This document shows, piece after piece, positions 19,417 through 30,615 of a DNA stretch of 64,000 bases (position 1 is its first letter; the number at the start of each line of letters is the position of its first letter). The stretch is taken from positions 62,001-126,000 of the forward strand of contig NZ_FOLW01000005.1 in assembly GCF_900112475.1 (NCBI RefSeq), given 5' to 3'. Made by a program: the position numbers and the translations under genes. Below the pieces are notes generated by a model. That model was given only the letters and a program-made list of their open reading frames with translations, searched no databases and was not told the origin of the DNA. The stretch is from Pragia fontium DSM 5563 = ATCC 49100. GTDB taxonomy: Bacteria > Pseudomonadota > Gammaproteobacteria > Enterobacterales > Enterobacteriaceae.

Positions 19417-19866
19417 ATGCATTGCCCATTTTGTGCCGCTGTTGATACCAAAGTGATTGATTCACGTTTGGTCGGCGATGGTTCACAGGTTCGCCGTCGT
19501 CGCCAATGTCTGGTTTGTAATGAGCGCTTTACAACTTTTGAAGTTGCCGAACTGGTTATGCCGAGAATTATTAAGAGCAATGAAATTCGCGAACCGTTCG
19601 ATGAGGAAAAGCTGCGTCGGGGTATGTTGAAGGCATTGGAAAAGCGTCCGGTGAATTCGGACGATATCGAAATGGCCATTAGCCATATTAAATCCCAACT
19701 GCGTGCTACCGGAGAGCGAGAGGTTCAGGCATCTATGGTTGGCAATTTGGTGATGGAAGCCTTAAGAAAACTGGATAAGGTTGCCTATATCCGTTTTGCT
19801 TCCGTCTATCGCAGTTTTGAGGATATTCGTGAATTTGGTGAAGAGATCGCTAAACTGCAGGATTAA
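19417..19866 (+). CDS. nrdR: Transcriptional repressor NrdR
   Basis: ATG 19417 follows CAGGAGACGTT and gives the standard 149 residues starting MHCPFC. An in-frame ATG eight codons earlier is less likely. Cys3, Cys6, Cys31 and Cys34 form the zinc ribbon. An ATP-cone domain fills residues about 46-140 ([22 protein letters not shown] ...). NrdR senses ATP/dATP and represses ribonucleotide reductase genes. It is followed five bases later by ribD, the E. coli arrangement. Confidence 0.97.
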   Translation: MHCPFCAAVDTKVIDSRLVGDGSQVRRRRQCLVCNERFTTFEVAELVMPRIIKSNEIREPFDEEKLRRGMLKALEKRPVNSDDIEMAISHIKSQLRATGEREVQASMVGNLVMEALRKLDKVAYIRFASVYRSFEDIREFGEEIAKLQD

Positions 19867-19871
19867 TACAC

Positions 19872-20981
19872 ATGCAAAATGATGCCCAATTTATGGCGCG
19901 AGCGCTGGAACTGGCGCGGATGGGGCGTTTTACCACAACGCCTAATCCAAACGTCGGCTGTGTACTGGTGCGCGATGGCGTCATTGTCGGAGAAGGGTAT
20001 CACCATAAGGCCGGGGAACCCCATGCCGAAGTACATGCTCTACGCATGGCGGGTGAACAGGCGAAAGGCGCCACGGCTTATGTGACTTTAGAGCCCTGTA
20101 GCCACCATGGGCGAACGCCTCCCTGTGCTGACGCATTGGTTAATGCGGGGGTGGTAAGGGTTATCGCTGCAATGCAGGATCCCAATCCTGAAGTTGCAGG
20201 CCGGGGGTTGTACCGTTTACAGCAGGCCGGCATTGCGGTTGAACACGGACTGATGATGGCGGAAGCCGAAGCGGTTAACCGTGGCTTTTTTAAACGGATG
20301 CGCACCGGTTTCCCTTATCTTCAACTAAAGCTGGCGGCTTCTCTGGATGGTAAAACGGCCATGGCATCAGGTGAAAGCCAGTGGATCACTTCGGTGGATT
20401 CTCGTCGTGATGTTCAGCAATTCAGAGCGCAAAGTTCAGCCATTTTAAGCACCAGTGCGACAGTGCTGGCAGACAATCCATCCTTAAACGTGCGCTGGTC
20501 TGAATTGAACGATGAGATTCAGCAATATTACCCTCAGGATGCGCTTCGTCAGCCGGTGCGAGTTATTCTGGATAGGCATAATCGCTTAACGCCAGATCTA
20601 AAGCTATTTTCCCTGCCGGGTGATATTTGGCTGGTGCGTAGCCAAAAAGGCCATGAAAATTGGCCGCCGCATGTTGAACAACTGATTGTGCCTGAACATA
20701 ATGGTGGTCTCGATCTGGTGGTATTAATGATGCAATTGGGTCGTAGGCAGATTAATACTATTTGGACGGAAGCTGGGCCTACTATTGCTGGCGCATTGCT
20801 ACAGGCTGGCTTAGTGGACGAATTGGTTTTGTATCTGGCGCCGAAACTGTTGGGCGATGGGGCGATGGGGTTGTGTAAATTACCCGGTCTTGAGCGGTTG
20901 TCTCAGGCGCTGCAATTTAAACTACATGATGTTCAGCAAACCGGTGATGACCTGCGTTTACGCCTGTTTACCCACAGTTGA
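19872..20981 (+). CDS. ribD: Bifunctional riboflavin deaminase/reductase RibD
   Basis: The 369-residue protein has an N-terminal deaminase with the zinc motifs HAEVHALR (about 50-57) and PCSHHGRTPPC (about 76-86). A C-terminal reductase from about residue 145 begins LQLKLAASLDGKTAMASGESQW. It carries out two steps of riboflavin synthesis, deamination and side-chain reduction of the pyrimidine intermediate. nrdR lies just upstream and ribH 111 bases downstream. No FMN riboswitch was seen here. Confidence 0.97.
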   Translation: MQNDAQFMARALELARMGRFTTTPNPNVGCVLVRDGVIVGEGYHHKAGEPHAEVHALRMAGEQAKGATAYVTLEPCSHHGRTPPCADALVNAGVVRVIAAMQDPNPEVAGRGLYRLQQAGIAVEHGLMMAEAEAVNRGFFKRMRTGFPYLQLKLAASLDGKTAMASGESQWITSVDSRRDVQQFRAQSSAILSTSATVLADNPSLNVRWSELNDEIQQYYPQDALRQPVRVILDRHNRLTPDLKLFSLPGDIWLVRSQKGHENWPPHVEQLIVPEHNGGLDLVVLMMQLGRRQINTIWTEAGPTIAGALLQAGLVDELVLYLAPKLLGDGAMGLCKLPGLERLSQALQFKLHDVQQTGDDLRLRLFTHS

Positions 20982-21092
20982 CACCAATAATTACCCGTAG
21001 AGCGTAAATCCGCAGCGCGGCGCACGAAAGAGTATGATAGAATCCGCCCCCTTAATCGGGTTAATGAATCAAGAAACCAAGGGTATACTTTT

Positions 21093-21563
21093 ATGAACGT
21101 TATTGAAGGTATTGTGGCAGCACCAGAAGCCCGTGTTGCTATTACTATTGCACGCTTTAACAGCTTTATTAATGATAGCCTGTTGCAAGGTGCTATCGAT
21201 GCACTAAAACGTATTGGTCAGGTTTCTGATTCGAATATTACCGTAGTATGGGTTCCTGGCGCTTATGAGTTGCCATTAACTGCCCGTACATTGGCTGATA
21301 CCGGTCGTTATGATGCGGTTGTTGCTTTAGGTACCGTAATTCGTGGCGGTACAGCGCACTTTGAATTTGTTGCCGGTGAAAGCAGCTCAGGCTTGTCCAG
21401 CGTTGCGATGAACAGCCAAATTCCAGTCTCTTTTGGTGTATTAACCACTGAAAATATTGAGCAAGCTATCGAGCGTGCCGGAACTAAAGCCGGTAACAAA
21501 GGTGCTGAAGCGGCGTTGACCGCGCTGGAAATGATTAATGTAATTAAGGCGATTAAAGCCTAA
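21093..21563 (+). CDS. ribH: 6,7-dimethyl-8-ribityllumazine synthase
   Basis: The 156-residue protein starts [23 protein letters not shown] and contains [11 protein letters not shown] and the active-site block [16 protein letters not shown], matching E. coli RibH in length and sequence. It condenses 5-amino-6-ribitylaminouracil with dihydroxybutanone phosphate in an icosahedral shell. nusB follows 56 bases downstream. Confidence 0.97.
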   Translation: MNVIEGIVAAPEARVAITIARFNSFINDSLLQGAIDALKRIGQVSDSNITVVWVPGAYELPLTARTLADTGRYDAVVALGTVIRGGTAHFEFVAGESSSGLSSVAMNSQIPVSFGVLTTENIEQAIERAGTKAGNKGAEAALTALEMINVIKAIKA

Positions 21564-21619
21564 GAGTGAATGTTCACTCTGAAGGATTGATTGTCTGACT
21601 AAGATTTAAGGGGAATTCC

Positions 21620-22042
21620 GTGAAACCTGCAGCTCGCCGCCGCGCCCGTGAATGTGCCGTTCAGGCGCTTTACTCTTGGCAGCTATCTAAAAATGATATT
21701 GCCGATGTTGAGTTAGAATTTCTGACGGAACAGGACGTCAAAGACGTTGATTTAACCTATTTCCGTGAGCTGTTTTCTGGTGCGGCAACCCATGCTGGTG
21801 AACTGGATAAGCTGATGGCACCTTATTTGTCCCGTACGTTAGATGAGCTCGGGCAAATAGAAAGGGCAATTTTGCGTGTTGCAGTCTATGAACTGAGTAA
21901 ACGCGAAGATATCCCTTATAAAGTGGTTATCAACGAAGCTATTGAGTTGGCTAAAACTTTTGGTGCAGATGACAGCCATAAGTTTGTTAACGGTGTTCTG
22001 GATAAAGTCGTTCCCCGTTTGCGCGTACGCAATGCAAAATAG
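21620..22042 (+). CDS. nusB: Transcription antitermination factor NusB
   Basis: The GTG start follows AAGGGGAA. The 140-residue all-helical protein begins [20 protein letters not shown], carries the arginine-rich BoxA-binding N-terminus and ends with [14 protein letters not shown]. NusB with S10 (NusE) binds boxA RNA in rRNA antitermination. It lies between ribH and thiL, as in E. coli. Confidence 0.97.
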   Translation: MKPAARRRARECAVQALYSWQLSKNDIADVELEFLTEQDVKDVDLTYFRELFSGAATHAGELDKLMAPYLSRTLDELGQIERAILRVAVYELSKREDIPYKVVINEAIELAKTFGADDSHKFVNGVLDKVVPRLRVRNAK

Positions 22043-22074
22043 TTTGTGCAGTTTAAACTACAATTTAGAAGCCA

Positions 22075-22101
22075 AGTAAGGCCGGCATTGCCGGCCTTAC
22101 T
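22075..22101 (+). other. Perfect 12-bp hairpin between nusB and thiL
   Basis: AGTAAGGCCGGC (22075-22086) and GCCGGCCTTACT (22090-22101) form a perfect GC-rich stem with a three-base loop. No T-run follows, so it is not a classical terminator. It may be a Rho-dependent stop aid, an mRNA-stability element or an attenuator between the two cistrons. Confidence 0.6.
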
Positions 22102-22128
22102 GCTAAGTAATTCTGGAGTATCGCCGTT

Positions 22129-23097
22129 ATGTCCAGTGGTGAGTTTGATATTATTGCCCGCTATTTCAATCGTCAGGGTAATACTCGCAAAGACGTCCGA
22201 CTAGGTATTGGTGACGATTGTGCGCTGTTAGTCCCTTCCCAGAAGCAATATTTGGCCATCAGTACTGATACTTTGGTTTCTGGTATTCACTTTCTCCCCG
22301 ATATTGATCCTGCCGATTTAGGCTATAAAGCATTGGCGGTGAACTTAAGCGATCTTGCTGCGATGGGAGCCGACCCTGCATGGGTTTCTCTGGCGCTGAC
22401 GTTACCTGAAATTAATGAGCCTTGGTTAGACGCTTTCAGTGACAGCTTTTTCCGGCAGTTGAATTATTACGGTATGCAGTTGATTGGCGGTGATACCACC
22501 AAAGGTCCTCTTAGCCTGACCTTAACCATTAACGGTTGGGTGCCGATGAATAAAGAATTGACCCGTGGTGGTGCCAAAGTGGGTAACTGGATCTATGTGA
22601 CGGGCTGGCTGGGCGACAGCGCCGCTGGTCTGGCGATTCTTCAAGACCAGTTGCAGGTTGAAGATAAGGAGGCCCGTGACTATCTGGTTAAGCGCCATCT
22701 ACGTCCGACGCCGCGAATTTTGATGGGGCAGGGGATGCGCCAGTTGGCAACGTCAGCTATCGATTTATCCGATGGCCTGATCTCTGATTTAGGACATATC
22801 CTGAAAGCCAGTGGATGCGGTGCCAAGGTTTATCTCGACCGTTTGGTTTTTTCTAAGGCTTTATCAGACAATTGCCATCGAGAGCAAGCCATTCGTTGGG
22901 CGTTGAGCGGTGGTGAAGATTATGAACTGTGCTTTACCGTACCGGAAGATAATCGTGGTGCATTGGATACGGCGCTTTCTGGATTGGGGATTCCCTATAC
23001 CTGTATCGGTCAGATTACGGCAAATAATGGATTACAGCTGTTCGATGGTAATCAACCGGTAAAGTTTGCAGGCCATGGTTTTGACCACTTTAGTTGA
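22129..23097 (+). CDS. thiL: Thiamine-monophosphate kinase
   Basis: The 322-residue protein begins [13 protein letters not shown] and carries [11 protein letters not shown] (Mg/ATP site), [31 protein letters not shown] and [15 protein letters not shown], typical of ThiL. It phosphorylates TMP to TPP. In E. coli thiL is followed by pgpA; here no pgpA follows and the next gene, dxs, converges on it. Confidence 0.96.
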   Translation: MSSGEFDIIARYFNRQGNTRKDVRLGIGDDCALLVPSQKQYLAISTDTLVSGIHFLPDIDPADLGYKALAVNLSDLAAMGADPAWVSLALTLPEINEPWLDAFSDSFFRQLNYYGMQLIGGDTTKGPLSLTLTINGWVPMNKELTRGGAKVGNWIYVTGWLGDSAAGLAILQDQLQVEDKEARDYLVKRHLRPTPRILMGQGMRQLATSAIDLSDGLISDLGHILKASGCGAKVYLDRLVFSKALSDNCHREQAIRWALSGGEDYELCFTVPEDNRGALDTALSGLGIPYTCIGQITANNGLQLFDGNQPVKFAGHGFDHFS

Positions 23098-23192
23098 TGG
23101 GGCAAGACTGCGGATTAGGTGAGTAGTGAATTGGTATCAGGCCTCTGGGGTACTAGGGATGAATGGATGTCTGGTCGCTATTGAGTTTCACT

Positions 23193-23228
23193 AAGCGATG
23201 GCAAAGATAAACATCATTGCCATCGCTT
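23193..23228. terminator. Bidirectional stem-loop between thiL and dxs
   Basis: AAGCGATGGCAA (23193-23204) pairs perfectly with TTGCCATCGCTT (23217-23228) around a 12-base loop. It sits between two convergent genes, close to the dxs stop, where a shared terminator is expected. T-runs are weak on both sides. Confidence 0.6.
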
Positions 23229-23235
23229 GTGAGTA

Positions 23236-25101
23236 TTATTGATTCTGCCAGTCGGCTATCTGCCGAATAATACCGTTGGCATCTAAGCCTATATCAGCCC
23301 GTATTTCGTCCTGACTCCCTTGCGGAACAAAGACATCAGGTAAACCAATATTCAGCACCGGAATCATCTTGCGATGAGCCATTAGCACTTCGTTTACGCC
23401 ACTGCCGGCACCACCCACAATGGTATTTTCTTCCAGCGTAATTAGCGCGTCATGACTTTCTGCTAATGAAAGGATGAGCGACTGATCCAACGGTTTAACA
23501 AAGCGCATATCCACGACGGTGGCGTTGAGCTGTTCTGCGGCCAGCAGGGCTTCAGGCAATAACGTACCGAAGTTAAGAATAGCGATTTTCTCCCCTTCAC
23601 GACGTACTTTGGCTTTCCCGATGGGTAACATGGCCAGCGGCGTTAATTCTGCACCGGTTCCGTTGCCGCGTGGATAGCGTACGGCCACCGGACCTTGCTG
23701 ATAATGGTGGCCGGTAAACAGCATTTGGCGACATTCGTTTTCATCGCTTGGCGTCATCACCACCATATCCGGTATACAACGCAGATAGCTGAGGTCAAAG
23801 GCGCCTTGATGGGTTGGGCCGTCAGCGCCGACAATCCCGCCGCGATCGATAGCAAACATGACCGGTAGTTTTTGAATGGCTACATCATGGATAACCTGAT
23901 CGTAGGCGCGCTGTAGGAAAGTAGAATAAATAGCCACAATAGGCTTATAACCACCAATAGCCAGACCGGCAGCAAAGGTTACCGCATGCTGTTCTGCAAT
24001 GGCGACGTCAAAATATTGTTCAGGATATTCACGAGAGAAACGCACCATGCCTGAACCTTCACGCATGGCTGGCGTTACCGCCATCAGTTTGTCATCGGTG
24101 GCGGCGGTTTCACAGAGCCAGTCACCGAAGATATTGGAATAGCTTGGGTATGAACTACCGCCTTTTTGTTGGGTGCCAGTTTCAGGATCAAACTTAGGCA
24201 CGCCATGCCAGCCGATAGGATCTTTCTCTGCTGGCGCATAACCTTTGCCTTTCTTGGTCATGATGTGCAGGAACTGAGGACCTTTCAGGCTACGCATGTT
24301 TTTCAGCGTTTGTACCAGGGCTTGTACATCATGGCCGTCAACCGGACCGATATAGTTAAAGCCAAACTCTTCAAATAGCGTGCCGGGAACGACCATGCCT
24401 TTCAGATGTTCTTCGGTGCGCTTTACCAGCTCTTTAATTGGCGGTAAGCCGGATAACATCATCTTGCCGCTTTCGCGTAGAGTTGAGTAGAGCTTACCGG
24501 ATAGAATTTGCGCCAGATGATTATTCAAAGCCCCGACGTTTTCTGAAATCGACATTTCATTATCATTCAGAATAACCAGCATATCGGGTTTGATATCACC
24601 AGCATGGTTCATCGCTTCAAATGCCATACCGGCGGTAATCGCGCCATCACCGATAACGCAGGCGGTGCGACGGCCTTTGCCTTCCCGCTGGGCAGCAACG
24701 GCCAAACCCAGACCTGCACTGATAGAAGTCGAGGAATGACCCACCGATAACACATCGTATTCACTTTCTTCACGCCATGGGAAAGGATGGAGGCCATCCT
24801 TTTGGCGAATGGTCGGCATGCGATCGCGCCGCTCAGTCAGAATCTTGTGCGGATAGGCCTGATGACCTACGTCCCAGACGATATGGTCGAACGGTGTGTT
24901 ATAAACATAGTGTAATGCTACCGTCAGTTCTACCGTCCCCAGCCCAGAGGCCAGATGACCACTGGAGCGACTAACGCTGTTCAGCAGATATTGACGCAGC
25001 TCTTCGCAAAGCAACTGCAGCTTATCTTTTGATATCAGTCGTAAATCGTCGGGGTTATTTATTAACGCCAACGTTGGGTATTGGGTTATATCAAGACTCA
25101 T
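23236..25101 (-). CDS. dxs: 1-deoxy-D-xylulose-5-phosphate synthase
   Basis: The 621-residue transketolase-like enzyme begins [21 protein letters not shown]. The TPP motif is [20 protein letters not shown] with [27 protein letters not shown] holds the catalytic Glu of the pyrimidine domain, and a C-terminal transketolase domain follows. It condenses pyruvate and glyceraldehyde-3-phosphate at the head of the MEP isoprenoid pathway and also supplies thiamine and pyridoxal precursors. It is the last gene of xseB-ispA-dxs, 38 bases after ispA. Confidence 0.97.
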   Translation of the reverse strand: MSLDITQYPTLALINNPDDLRLISKDKLQLLCEELRQYLLNSVSRSSGHLASGLGTVELTVALHYVYNTPFDHIVWDVGHQAYPHKILTERRDRMPTIRQKDGLHPFPWREESEYDVLSVGHSSTSISAGLGLAVAAQREGKGRRTACVIGDGAITAGMAFEAMNHAGDIKPDMLVILNDNEMSISENVGALNNHLAQILSGKLYSTLRESGKMMLSGLPPIKELVKRTEEHLKGMVVPGTLFEEFGFNYIGPVDGHDVQALVQTLKNMRSLKGPQFLHIMTKKGKGYAPAEKDPIGWHGVPKFDPETGTQQKGGSSYPSYSNIFGDWLCETAATDDKLMAVTPAMREGSGMVRFSREYPEQYFDVAIAEQHAVTFAAGLAIGGYKPIVAIYSTFLQRAYDQVIHDVAIQKLPVMFAIDRGGIVGADGPTHQGAFDLSYLRCIPDMVVMTPSDENECRQMLFTGHHYQQGPVAVRYPRGNGTGAELTPLAMLPIGKAKVRREGEKIAILNFGTLLPEALLAAEQLNATVVDMRFVKPLDQSLILSLAESHDALITLEENTIVGGAGSGVNEVLMAHRKMIPVLNIGLPDVFVPQGSQDEIRADIGLDANGIIRQIADWQNQ

Positions 25102-25139
25102 CCAAAACTCGTCTAAAATAGTGTGCTTAAAAGTACAGT

Positions 25140-26042
25140 TTAATTATCACGTTCAATAATAAAACCGGCCAGTGCTTCCAGTGCCGCGGTATTATAAGAC
25201 TGCGCAGCTAATTCGGATAGCGAATCCATTGCTTCCCGGTACAGATCTAAAGCCTTAGTCTGTGCGCCGGCGATACCCAGTAACGCTGGATAGGTGCTTT
25301 TTTCGTGTTGCAGATCGGAACCTTGACGCTTACCGGTTTTTTCCGTTGCGCCAACTACGTCTAAAATATCATCCTGCACCTGAAAGGCGAGACCGATAGC
25401 ATTAGCATAGCGATCCAACAATGGCAACGCCGCTTTGCCCGGTTCGCCTGCGGCTAAAGCGGCCAAGCGGATAGCGGCACGAATCAGGGCACCCGTTTTA
25501 TGGCGGTGGATGCGTTCAAGCTCTTGCAGATTAACCTTACGTTTTTCTGCCTCCAGATCCAGCGCTTGTCCGGCACACATACCGGCAGCGCCACTGGCAT
25601 GAGCCAGTTCACCGATCATGGCCAAGCGGTCAGCGATCTGAACGTCGGGCATTGGCGCATCGCACAAAATCGAAAATGCCAGCGTTTGCAACGCATCACC
25701 GGCTAAAATGGCATGGGCTTCGCCGAATTTGATATGACAGGTTGGTTGGCCGCGGCGTAAGTCATCGTCATCCATCGCCGGTAGATCATCGTGAATCAGG
25801 GAGTAGGCGTGAATACATTCAATCGCTGCTGCCGGCGCATCAAGATTATCTGGTGACAGCCCAAGCATTTCTCCGGTGGCATAGACCAAAAATGGTCTTA
25901 GCCGCTTTCCCCCAAGCAGGGCTCCGTGACGCATGGCTTCTACCATTGCTGATTGATTAAACGGCAGAGAGGAAATATATCCTTCAATGGCGCGATCAAC
26001 ACGATGGCGATGTTGGGTTTGAAGCTCAATAAACGAACTCAT
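25140..26042 (-). CDS. ispA: (2E,6E)-farnesyl diphosphate synthase
   Basis: The 300-residue prenyltransferase has the first aspartate-rich motif [17 protein letters not shown] and the second [11 protein letters not shown], plus [15 protein letters not shown]. It makes farnesyl diphosphate from IPP and DMAPP. The ATG overlaps the last base of the xseB stop codon, indicating translational coupling, and dxs follows. Confidence 0.97.
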   Translation of the reverse strand: MSSFIELQTQHRHRVDRAIEGYISSLPFNQSAMVEAMRHGALLGGKRLRPFLVYATGEMLGLSPDNLDAPAAAIECIHAYSLIHDDLPAMDDDDLRRGQPTCHIKFGEAHAILAGDALQTLAFSILCDAPMPDVQIADRLAMIGELAHASGAAGMCAGQALDLEAEKRKVNLQELERIHRHKTGALIRAAIRLAALAAGEPGKAALPLLDRYANAIGLAFQVQDDILDVVGATEKTGKRQGSDLQHEKSTYPALLGIAGAQTKALDLYREAMDSLSELAAQSYNTAALEALAGFIIERDN

Positions 26043-26293
26043 CAGGCTTCATCCGGCTCAAAAGGTGAAAGTTGAGCCTGTGCATCGCCGTTCAACAGGA
26101 TTTGTACCCGTTGTTCTGCTTGCTGTAGCTGTTGCTGACCTTGACGTGCCAGTTGGATACCGCGTTCAAACTCATTTAACGCGTCTTCCAGCGGTAAATC
26201 ACCGCTTTCAAGGCGATTAACAATATGTTCCAGTTCACTGAGCGCAGTTTCAAAACTGGCTGGCTGAGGCGCTTTTTTTGGCATTTTGGGCAT
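26042..26293 (-). CDS. xseB: Exodeoxyribonuclease VII small subunit
   Basis: The 83-residue helical protein contains [22 protein letters not shown] and [22 protein letters not shown], the XseB hallmark. It pairs with XseA, encoded elsewhere, to degrade single-stranded DNA. A second ATG three codons later would also fit; E. coli XseB starts MPKKNEAPASF, between the two possibilities. First gene of the xseB-ispA-dxs operon. Confidence 0.96.
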   Translation of the reverse strand: MPKMPKKAPQPASFETALSELEHIVNRLESGDLPLEDALNEFERGIQLARQGQQQLQQAEQRVQILLNGDAQAQLSPFEPDEA

Positions 26294-26647
26294 ATTTAGT
26301 AGTGGTTTCGATTAAATGTTGTAAGCAATCACGGGTGATTTGATATCTTTGTGTTGTCGCTAATCATAACACCACTAATGTGGCCTTACGCTGATTATTC
26401 TATTGGCGATGGTTAAACCATACCTTATCAATGTAACGGAGTTTACCATTAAATGGCTTATAAGAATGTGTTTTGACCATGAAATTGTGCTCTTGTACAT
26501 AATATTAACATGTTACCCATGAATAAGTTGAATAAGTAACCTAGCGTCCATACCGCCAAAGGCGATAAATCTTAATTTCCCCATGATTAGTCCGTGTTAA
26601 TTTGTGTTCAACGGCTCTACACTGATTTACCTGTTAAAGATAAACGG
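26294..26647. other. Gene-free region between divergent xseB and selO
   Basis: The 354 bases must hold promoters for the leftward xseB operon and the rightward selO. I see an ATGGTTAAACCAT palindrome at 26408-26420 but recognise no operator. The stretch is AT-rich and contains no supported gene. Confidence 0.3.
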
Positions 26648-28105
26648 ATGCATTTTCTGATGATGCCAACATTTAGCCACGATTATTACGATGAACTGCC
26701 GGGTTTCTATACCGAGCTTAATCCAACGCCTTTAACACAGTCTAGGCTGCTGTATCATAGTCAGCCGTTAGCGCAAGAACTGGGATTGGATAACGCACTG
26801 TTTGTTGGCGATAACCAGAAAATATGGTCAGGGGAACGACTGCTGCCGGGTATGAAACCGCTGGCACAAGTTTACAGCGGTCATCAGTTTGGTGTCTGGG
26901 CCGGTCAATTAGGCGATGGGCGCGGTATCTTATTGGGTGAGCAATTACCTGAACATGGGCCTAAAGTGGACTGGCACCTGAAAGGGGCAGGGCTCACACC
27001 TTATTCACGAATGGGGGATGGCAGAGCGGTGTTGCGCTCGGTAGTTCGAGAATTTCTGGCTTCTGAGGCTTTGCATTATCTTGGCATTCCAACCACCCGA
27101 GCATTGACGATTGTCACCAGCCAACAACCAGTATTTCGTGAACAGCCGGAACGTGGTGCCATGTTAATGCGCATTGCGGAAAGCCATATTCGCTTCGGTC
27201 ATTTTGAACATTTTTATCATCGCAATCAGCAGGAGCAGGTTCAACAATTGGCTGACTACGCGATTGCTCATCACTGGCCGCAGTTGGTTGGTCAGAGCGA
27301 TAGCTATTTTCTATGGTTTAAAGATATCGTTGAACGTACCGCCAGATTGATTGCCCAGTGGCAGTCCGTCGGTTTTGCCCATGGGGTGATGAATACCGAC
27401 AATATGTCGATTTTGGGGCTTACCATCGATTTTGGCCCTTACGGTTTTCTGGATGATTACAACCCGCAGTATATCTGTAATCACAGTGATTATAATGGGC
27501 GATACGCTTTTAATAATCAGCCATCGGTGGCCTATTGGAATCTACATAAACTGGCGAATGCGTTATCTGGATTGATGACCATGGAACAGTTGCAGGCCGG
27601 ATTGGCCGCGTATGAGCCTGCGTTAATGAGCGCTTATGGTCAACTGATGCGCGCCAAACTGGGTATGTTTACTACAGATACGCAGGATAATGATTTATTA
27701 AATCAACTGCTGGATTTAATGGCCAAAGAAAAACGAGATTATACCCGGACATTTAGTTTACTCAGTCAGGTAGAACAGTCTGATAGTCAGGTTGCCCTAC
27801 GTGATGAATTTATCGATCGCCAAGCGTTTGATACATGGTATCAGGCATATCGAGGGCGTTTGCAGCAGGAACAGGTGAGTGATGAACAGCGCCAGCAGAC
27901 CATGAAGTCAGCTAATCCTCAGCGTATTCTGCGCAACTATCTTGCCCAGCAAGCTATCGAAGCCGCAGAGCAAGATGACATTAGCATACTGGCTCACCTT
28001 CATCAGGGATTGCAGGTGCCTTATCAGGACGCTACTGAATTTGATGACCTTACCGCGCTGCCGCCGGAATGGGGAAAAACGCTGGAAATTTCCTGTTCCA
28101 GCTGA
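26648..28105 (+). CDS. selO: Protein adenylyltransferase SelO (YdiU), Cys form
   Basis: I prefer ATG 26648 or one of the ATGs at 26660/26663 over an upstream in-frame start at 26594, because homology begins at about [21 protein letters not shown]. That gives about 480-485 residues (E. coli 478). Conserved blocks are [48 protein letters not shown] and [13 protein letters not shown]. SelO is a pseudokinase-fold AMP-transferase linked to oxidative stress. The C-terminus is CSS, with cysteine where many homologues have selenocysteine. In E. coli selO is at a distant locus; here it lies between xseB and thiI. Confidence 0.95.
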   Translation: MHFLMMPTFSHDYYDELPGFYTELNPTPLTQSRLLYHSQPLAQELGLDNALFVGDNQKIWSGERLLPGMKPLAQVYSGHQFGVWAGQLGDGRGILLGEQLPEHGPKVDWHLKGAGLTPYSRMGDGRAVLRSVVREFLASEALHYLGIPTTRALTIVTSQQPVFREQPERGAMLMRIAESHIRFGHFEHFYHRNQQEQVQQLADYAIAHHWPQLVGQSDSYFLWFKDIVERTARLIAQWQSVGFAHGVMNTDNMSILGLTIDFGPYGFLDDYNPQYICNHSDYNGRYAFNNQPSVAYWNLHKLANALSGLMTMEQLQAGLAAYEPALMSAYGQLMRAKLGMFTTDTQDNDLLNQLLDLMAKEKRDYTRTFSLLSQVEQSDSQVALRDEFIDRQAFDTWYQAYRGRLQQEQVSDEQRQQTMKSANPQRILRNYLAQQAIEAAEQDDISILAHLHQGLQVPYQDATEFDDLTALPPEWGKTLEISCSS

Positions 28106-28244
28106 TTTTTTGGTGAAATTGGTAAAATATCGCCGCCGGCGTTGATTGTTTAGTGCGCCGGTTCCCCTTCAGGGTGTATACTCCTCGCCCAGAAAATACA
28201 CCCATCCTTTTTTTGTTCTAACTACGTAAGTATTCGCAACTATC

Positions 28245-29693
28245 ATGAAGTTTATCATTAAGCTGTTCCCAGAAATTACCATCAAAAGCCAGTCTGTTCG
28301 TATGCGCTTTATTAAAATACTCACCGGAAGCGTCCGTAACGTATTAAGGCAGCAGATTGAAGAGTGTGCCGTGGTGCGCCACTGGGATTATCTGGAAGTC
28401 AGAACCAAAGATGAGTCAAATGCGCCGATTATTCGTGAGGCATTGACGCGAATTCCGGGTATTCACCATATTCTGGAAGTGGATGAACGTCCGTATACGG
28501 ATATGCATGATATCTTCGAGCAGACGTTAGCGAACTATCGCGAGCAATTGGAAGGCAAGACTTTCTGTGTACGTGTAAAGCGTCGCGGTAAGCAACCTTT
28601 TAACTCGCAGGACGTAGAGCGTTACGTTGGCGGTGGCTTGAATCAACATATTGAATCGGCCAAAGTTAATTTGACCAAGCCTCAGGTCACGGTGCGTTTA
28701 GAAATTGAAGACGATCGTTTGATTCTGGTTCAGGCGCGTTATGAAGGTTTAGGTGGCTTCCCGATTGGTACTCAGGAAGATGTACTTTCTCTGATTTCCG
28801 GCGGTTTCGATTCTGGCGTCTCCAGCTATATGTTGATGCGTCGCGGCTGTCGTGTGCACTACTGTTTCTTCAATTTAGGTGGGGCAACCCATGAAATTGG
28901 GGTGAAACAGGTGGCTCACTATATTTGGAACCGTTTTGGCAGTTCGCACAAAGTACGCTTTATTTCCGTGGATTTTGCTCCAGTGGTTGGCGAAATTCTG
29001 GAGAAAGTGGACGATGGCCAAATGGGCGTGGTGCTAAAACGCATGATGGTCAGAGCCTCATCTGCAATTGCCGAGCGTTATGGCGTGCAAGCGATTGTGA
29101 CCGGTGAAGCGTTAGGTCAGGTTTCCAGTCAGACATTAACCAATTTGCGTCTGATTGATAATGCATCCGATACGTTAATTCTGCGTCCGCTCATTTCCCA
29201 TGATAAAGAGCATATTATTAATATGGCTCGTCAGATTGGCACAGAAGATTTTGCTAAAACCATGCCTGAGTTTTGTGGTGTGATTTCCAAAAGCCCAACG
29301 GTGAAAGCAGTGAAAGAGAAAATTGAGGCTGAAGAGGCCAAATTTGATTTCACTATTTTAGAGCGTGTGGTGGCAGAAGCGGTGAATATTGATATCCGTC
29401 AGATTGCCGAGCAGGCTCAGCAGCAGATTACTGAGGTTGAGACCGTCGCTGCTTTTGGTGCTAAAGATGTGATTATTGATATTCGTTCGTCTGAAGAGCA
29501 TGAAAGCCAGCCGTTACAACTGGAAGGCGTTACGGTACAACATATCCCATTCTATAAGCTTGGGAGCGCATTCAGTGAACTGGATAAATCCAGAACTTAC
29601 CTATTGTATTGCGATCGTGGGGTAATGAGCCGGTTACAGGCACTTTATCTACAAGAGCAAGGATACAATAATGTGAAAGTGTATCGCGCCTGA
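28245..29693 (+). CDS. thiI: tRNA 4-thiouridine synthase / thiazole sulfurtransferase ThiI
   Basis: The 482-residue protein has an N-terminal ferredoxin-like/THUMP region (residues 1-165), a PP-loop [20 protein letters not shown] near 180, Cys344 in [11 protein letters not shown], and a C-terminal rhodanese domain with the persulfide cysteine in [10 protein letters not shown] near 456. It adenylates U8 of tRNA and transfers sulfur for s4U, and delivers sulfur for the thiamine thiazole. The length equals that of E. coli ThiI. Confidence 0.97.
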   Translation: MKFIIKLFPEITIKSQSVRMRFIKILTGSVRNVLRQQIEECAVVRHWDYLEVRTKDESNAPIIREALTRIPGIHHILEVDERPYTDMHDIFEQTLANYREQLEGKTFCVRVKRRGKQPFNSQDVERYVGGGLNQHIESAKVNLTKPQVTVRLEIEDDRLILVQARYEGLGGFPIGTQEDVLSLISGGFDSGVSSYMLMRRGCRVHYCFFNLGGATHEIGVKQVAHYIWNRFGSSHKVRFISVDFAPVVGEILEKVDDGQMGVVLKRMMVRASSAIAERYGVQAIVTGEALGQVSSQTLTNLRLIDNASDTLILRPLISHDKEHIINMARQIGTEDFAKTMPEFCGVISKSPTVKAVKEKIEAEEAKFDFTILERVVAEAVNIDIRQIAEQAQQQITEVETVAAFGAKDVIIDIRSSEEHESQPLQLEGVTVQHIPFYKLGSAFSELDKSRTYLLYCDRGVMSRLQALYLQEQGYNNVKVYRA

Positions 29694-29789
29694 TTTTATT
29701 GATATAGCAGGATGTTGGGCGTTTTTACCAGCATTCTGGTTATCAATCATCGGTGTTTTTAAGCGGAGCAATATGCTCCGCTTAATCAT

Positions 29790-30377
29790 TTAGAGATAGG
29801 CATAGATACCGGGGGCAACCACCAGCTGTTCTGCGACTTCCGCTGCTTTTTCCCGATTAACCAGTAATTCAATTAGCTTTAGCCCAAAATCGATAGAGGT
29901 GCCCAGCCCTTGGCTGGTGACTAAATTGACGCGAGCGTCAAAATTGACCCGTCGATCAACCCATTTATCGGCCGGGATAAGATGTTTAAAGCTCGGATTG
30001 ACCGCCATATTACCAAGCGGAAACAGATTATGGTGTTCCAAGACTAGTGCGGGTGCGGCACAAATGGCCGCCACAATATTTCCACTCATATGCGTTTGGC
30101 GTACTCTTTCTACCAAGAGCGGGCTATCGCGAAAACATTCTGCCCCTTTCACTCCACCGGGTAAAACCACGGCATCGAAATGTTGATCGACGACTTCGAC
30201 CAGTGGGTAATCAGCGAGCAGTTTAACGCCGCGGGAACAGACAATTTGCAGACAGCCGTCACCTTCTACACTGGCGGTAACCACTTCGATGCCACCGCGC
30301 ACCAATAGATCGATAGTGGTGACGGCTTCAGTTTCTTCGCTACCGTGGGCCAGACAGACTAATGCTCTTGGTGCCAT
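29790..30377 (-). CDS. yajL: Protein/nucleic-acid deglycase-type DJ-1 family protein YajL
   Basis: ATG 30377 ([19 protein letters not shown]) has AAGGAA upstream and matches the E. coli start. An upstream TTG at 30395 would consume that Shine-Dalgarno. The 195-residue protein has [19 protein letters not shown] with the conserved Glu, and the nucleophile Cys106 in [12 protein letters not shown]. The family is described as an oxidative-stress chaperone/deglycase; its exact role is debated. A perfect 10-bp palindrome at 29761-29783 separates it from thiI. Confidence 0.94.
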   Translation of the reverse strand: MAPRALVCLAHGSEETEAVTTIDLLVRGGIEVVTASVEGDGCLQIVCSRGVKLLADYPLVEVVDQHFDAVVLPGGVKGAECFRDSPLLVERVRQTHMSGNIVAAICAAPALVLEHHNLFPLGNMAVNPSFKHLIPADKWVDRRVNFDARVNLVTSQGLGTSIDFGLKLIELLVNREKAAEVAEQLVVAPGIYAYL

Positions 30378-30615
30378 GTGATGTTCCTTAATCAATAAGA
30401 CTATCGGTCAAAAATGTTGCCGATGTCATCGCGTGGGGGTTAGAAAAATACTTGTAGATTATATAATTAAAAGTAGAAGATTTAAAATTGATGTAAACAT
30501 CATGTTGATTTTAACCGCGTTTCAGCGACAAAGCGCAAGTTTTATTACTATTTCGATTTAAACAAATTTTACACCTGCTATTATCCCCACTTACATTAAT
30601 AATAGGTAATAAGAT

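Noticed and set aside
21000-21092. Possible FMN riboswitch in the ribD-ribH gap
   Set aside because: The gap is about 110 bases and lacks the conserved RFN element motifs.
29761-29783. Perfect AAGCGGAGCA/TGCTCCGCTT hairpin between thiI and yajL as a Rho-independent terminator
   Set aside because: The T-run precedes rather than follows the stem on the plus strand, and the minus strand has an A-run; kept only as a structural palindrome between convergent genes.
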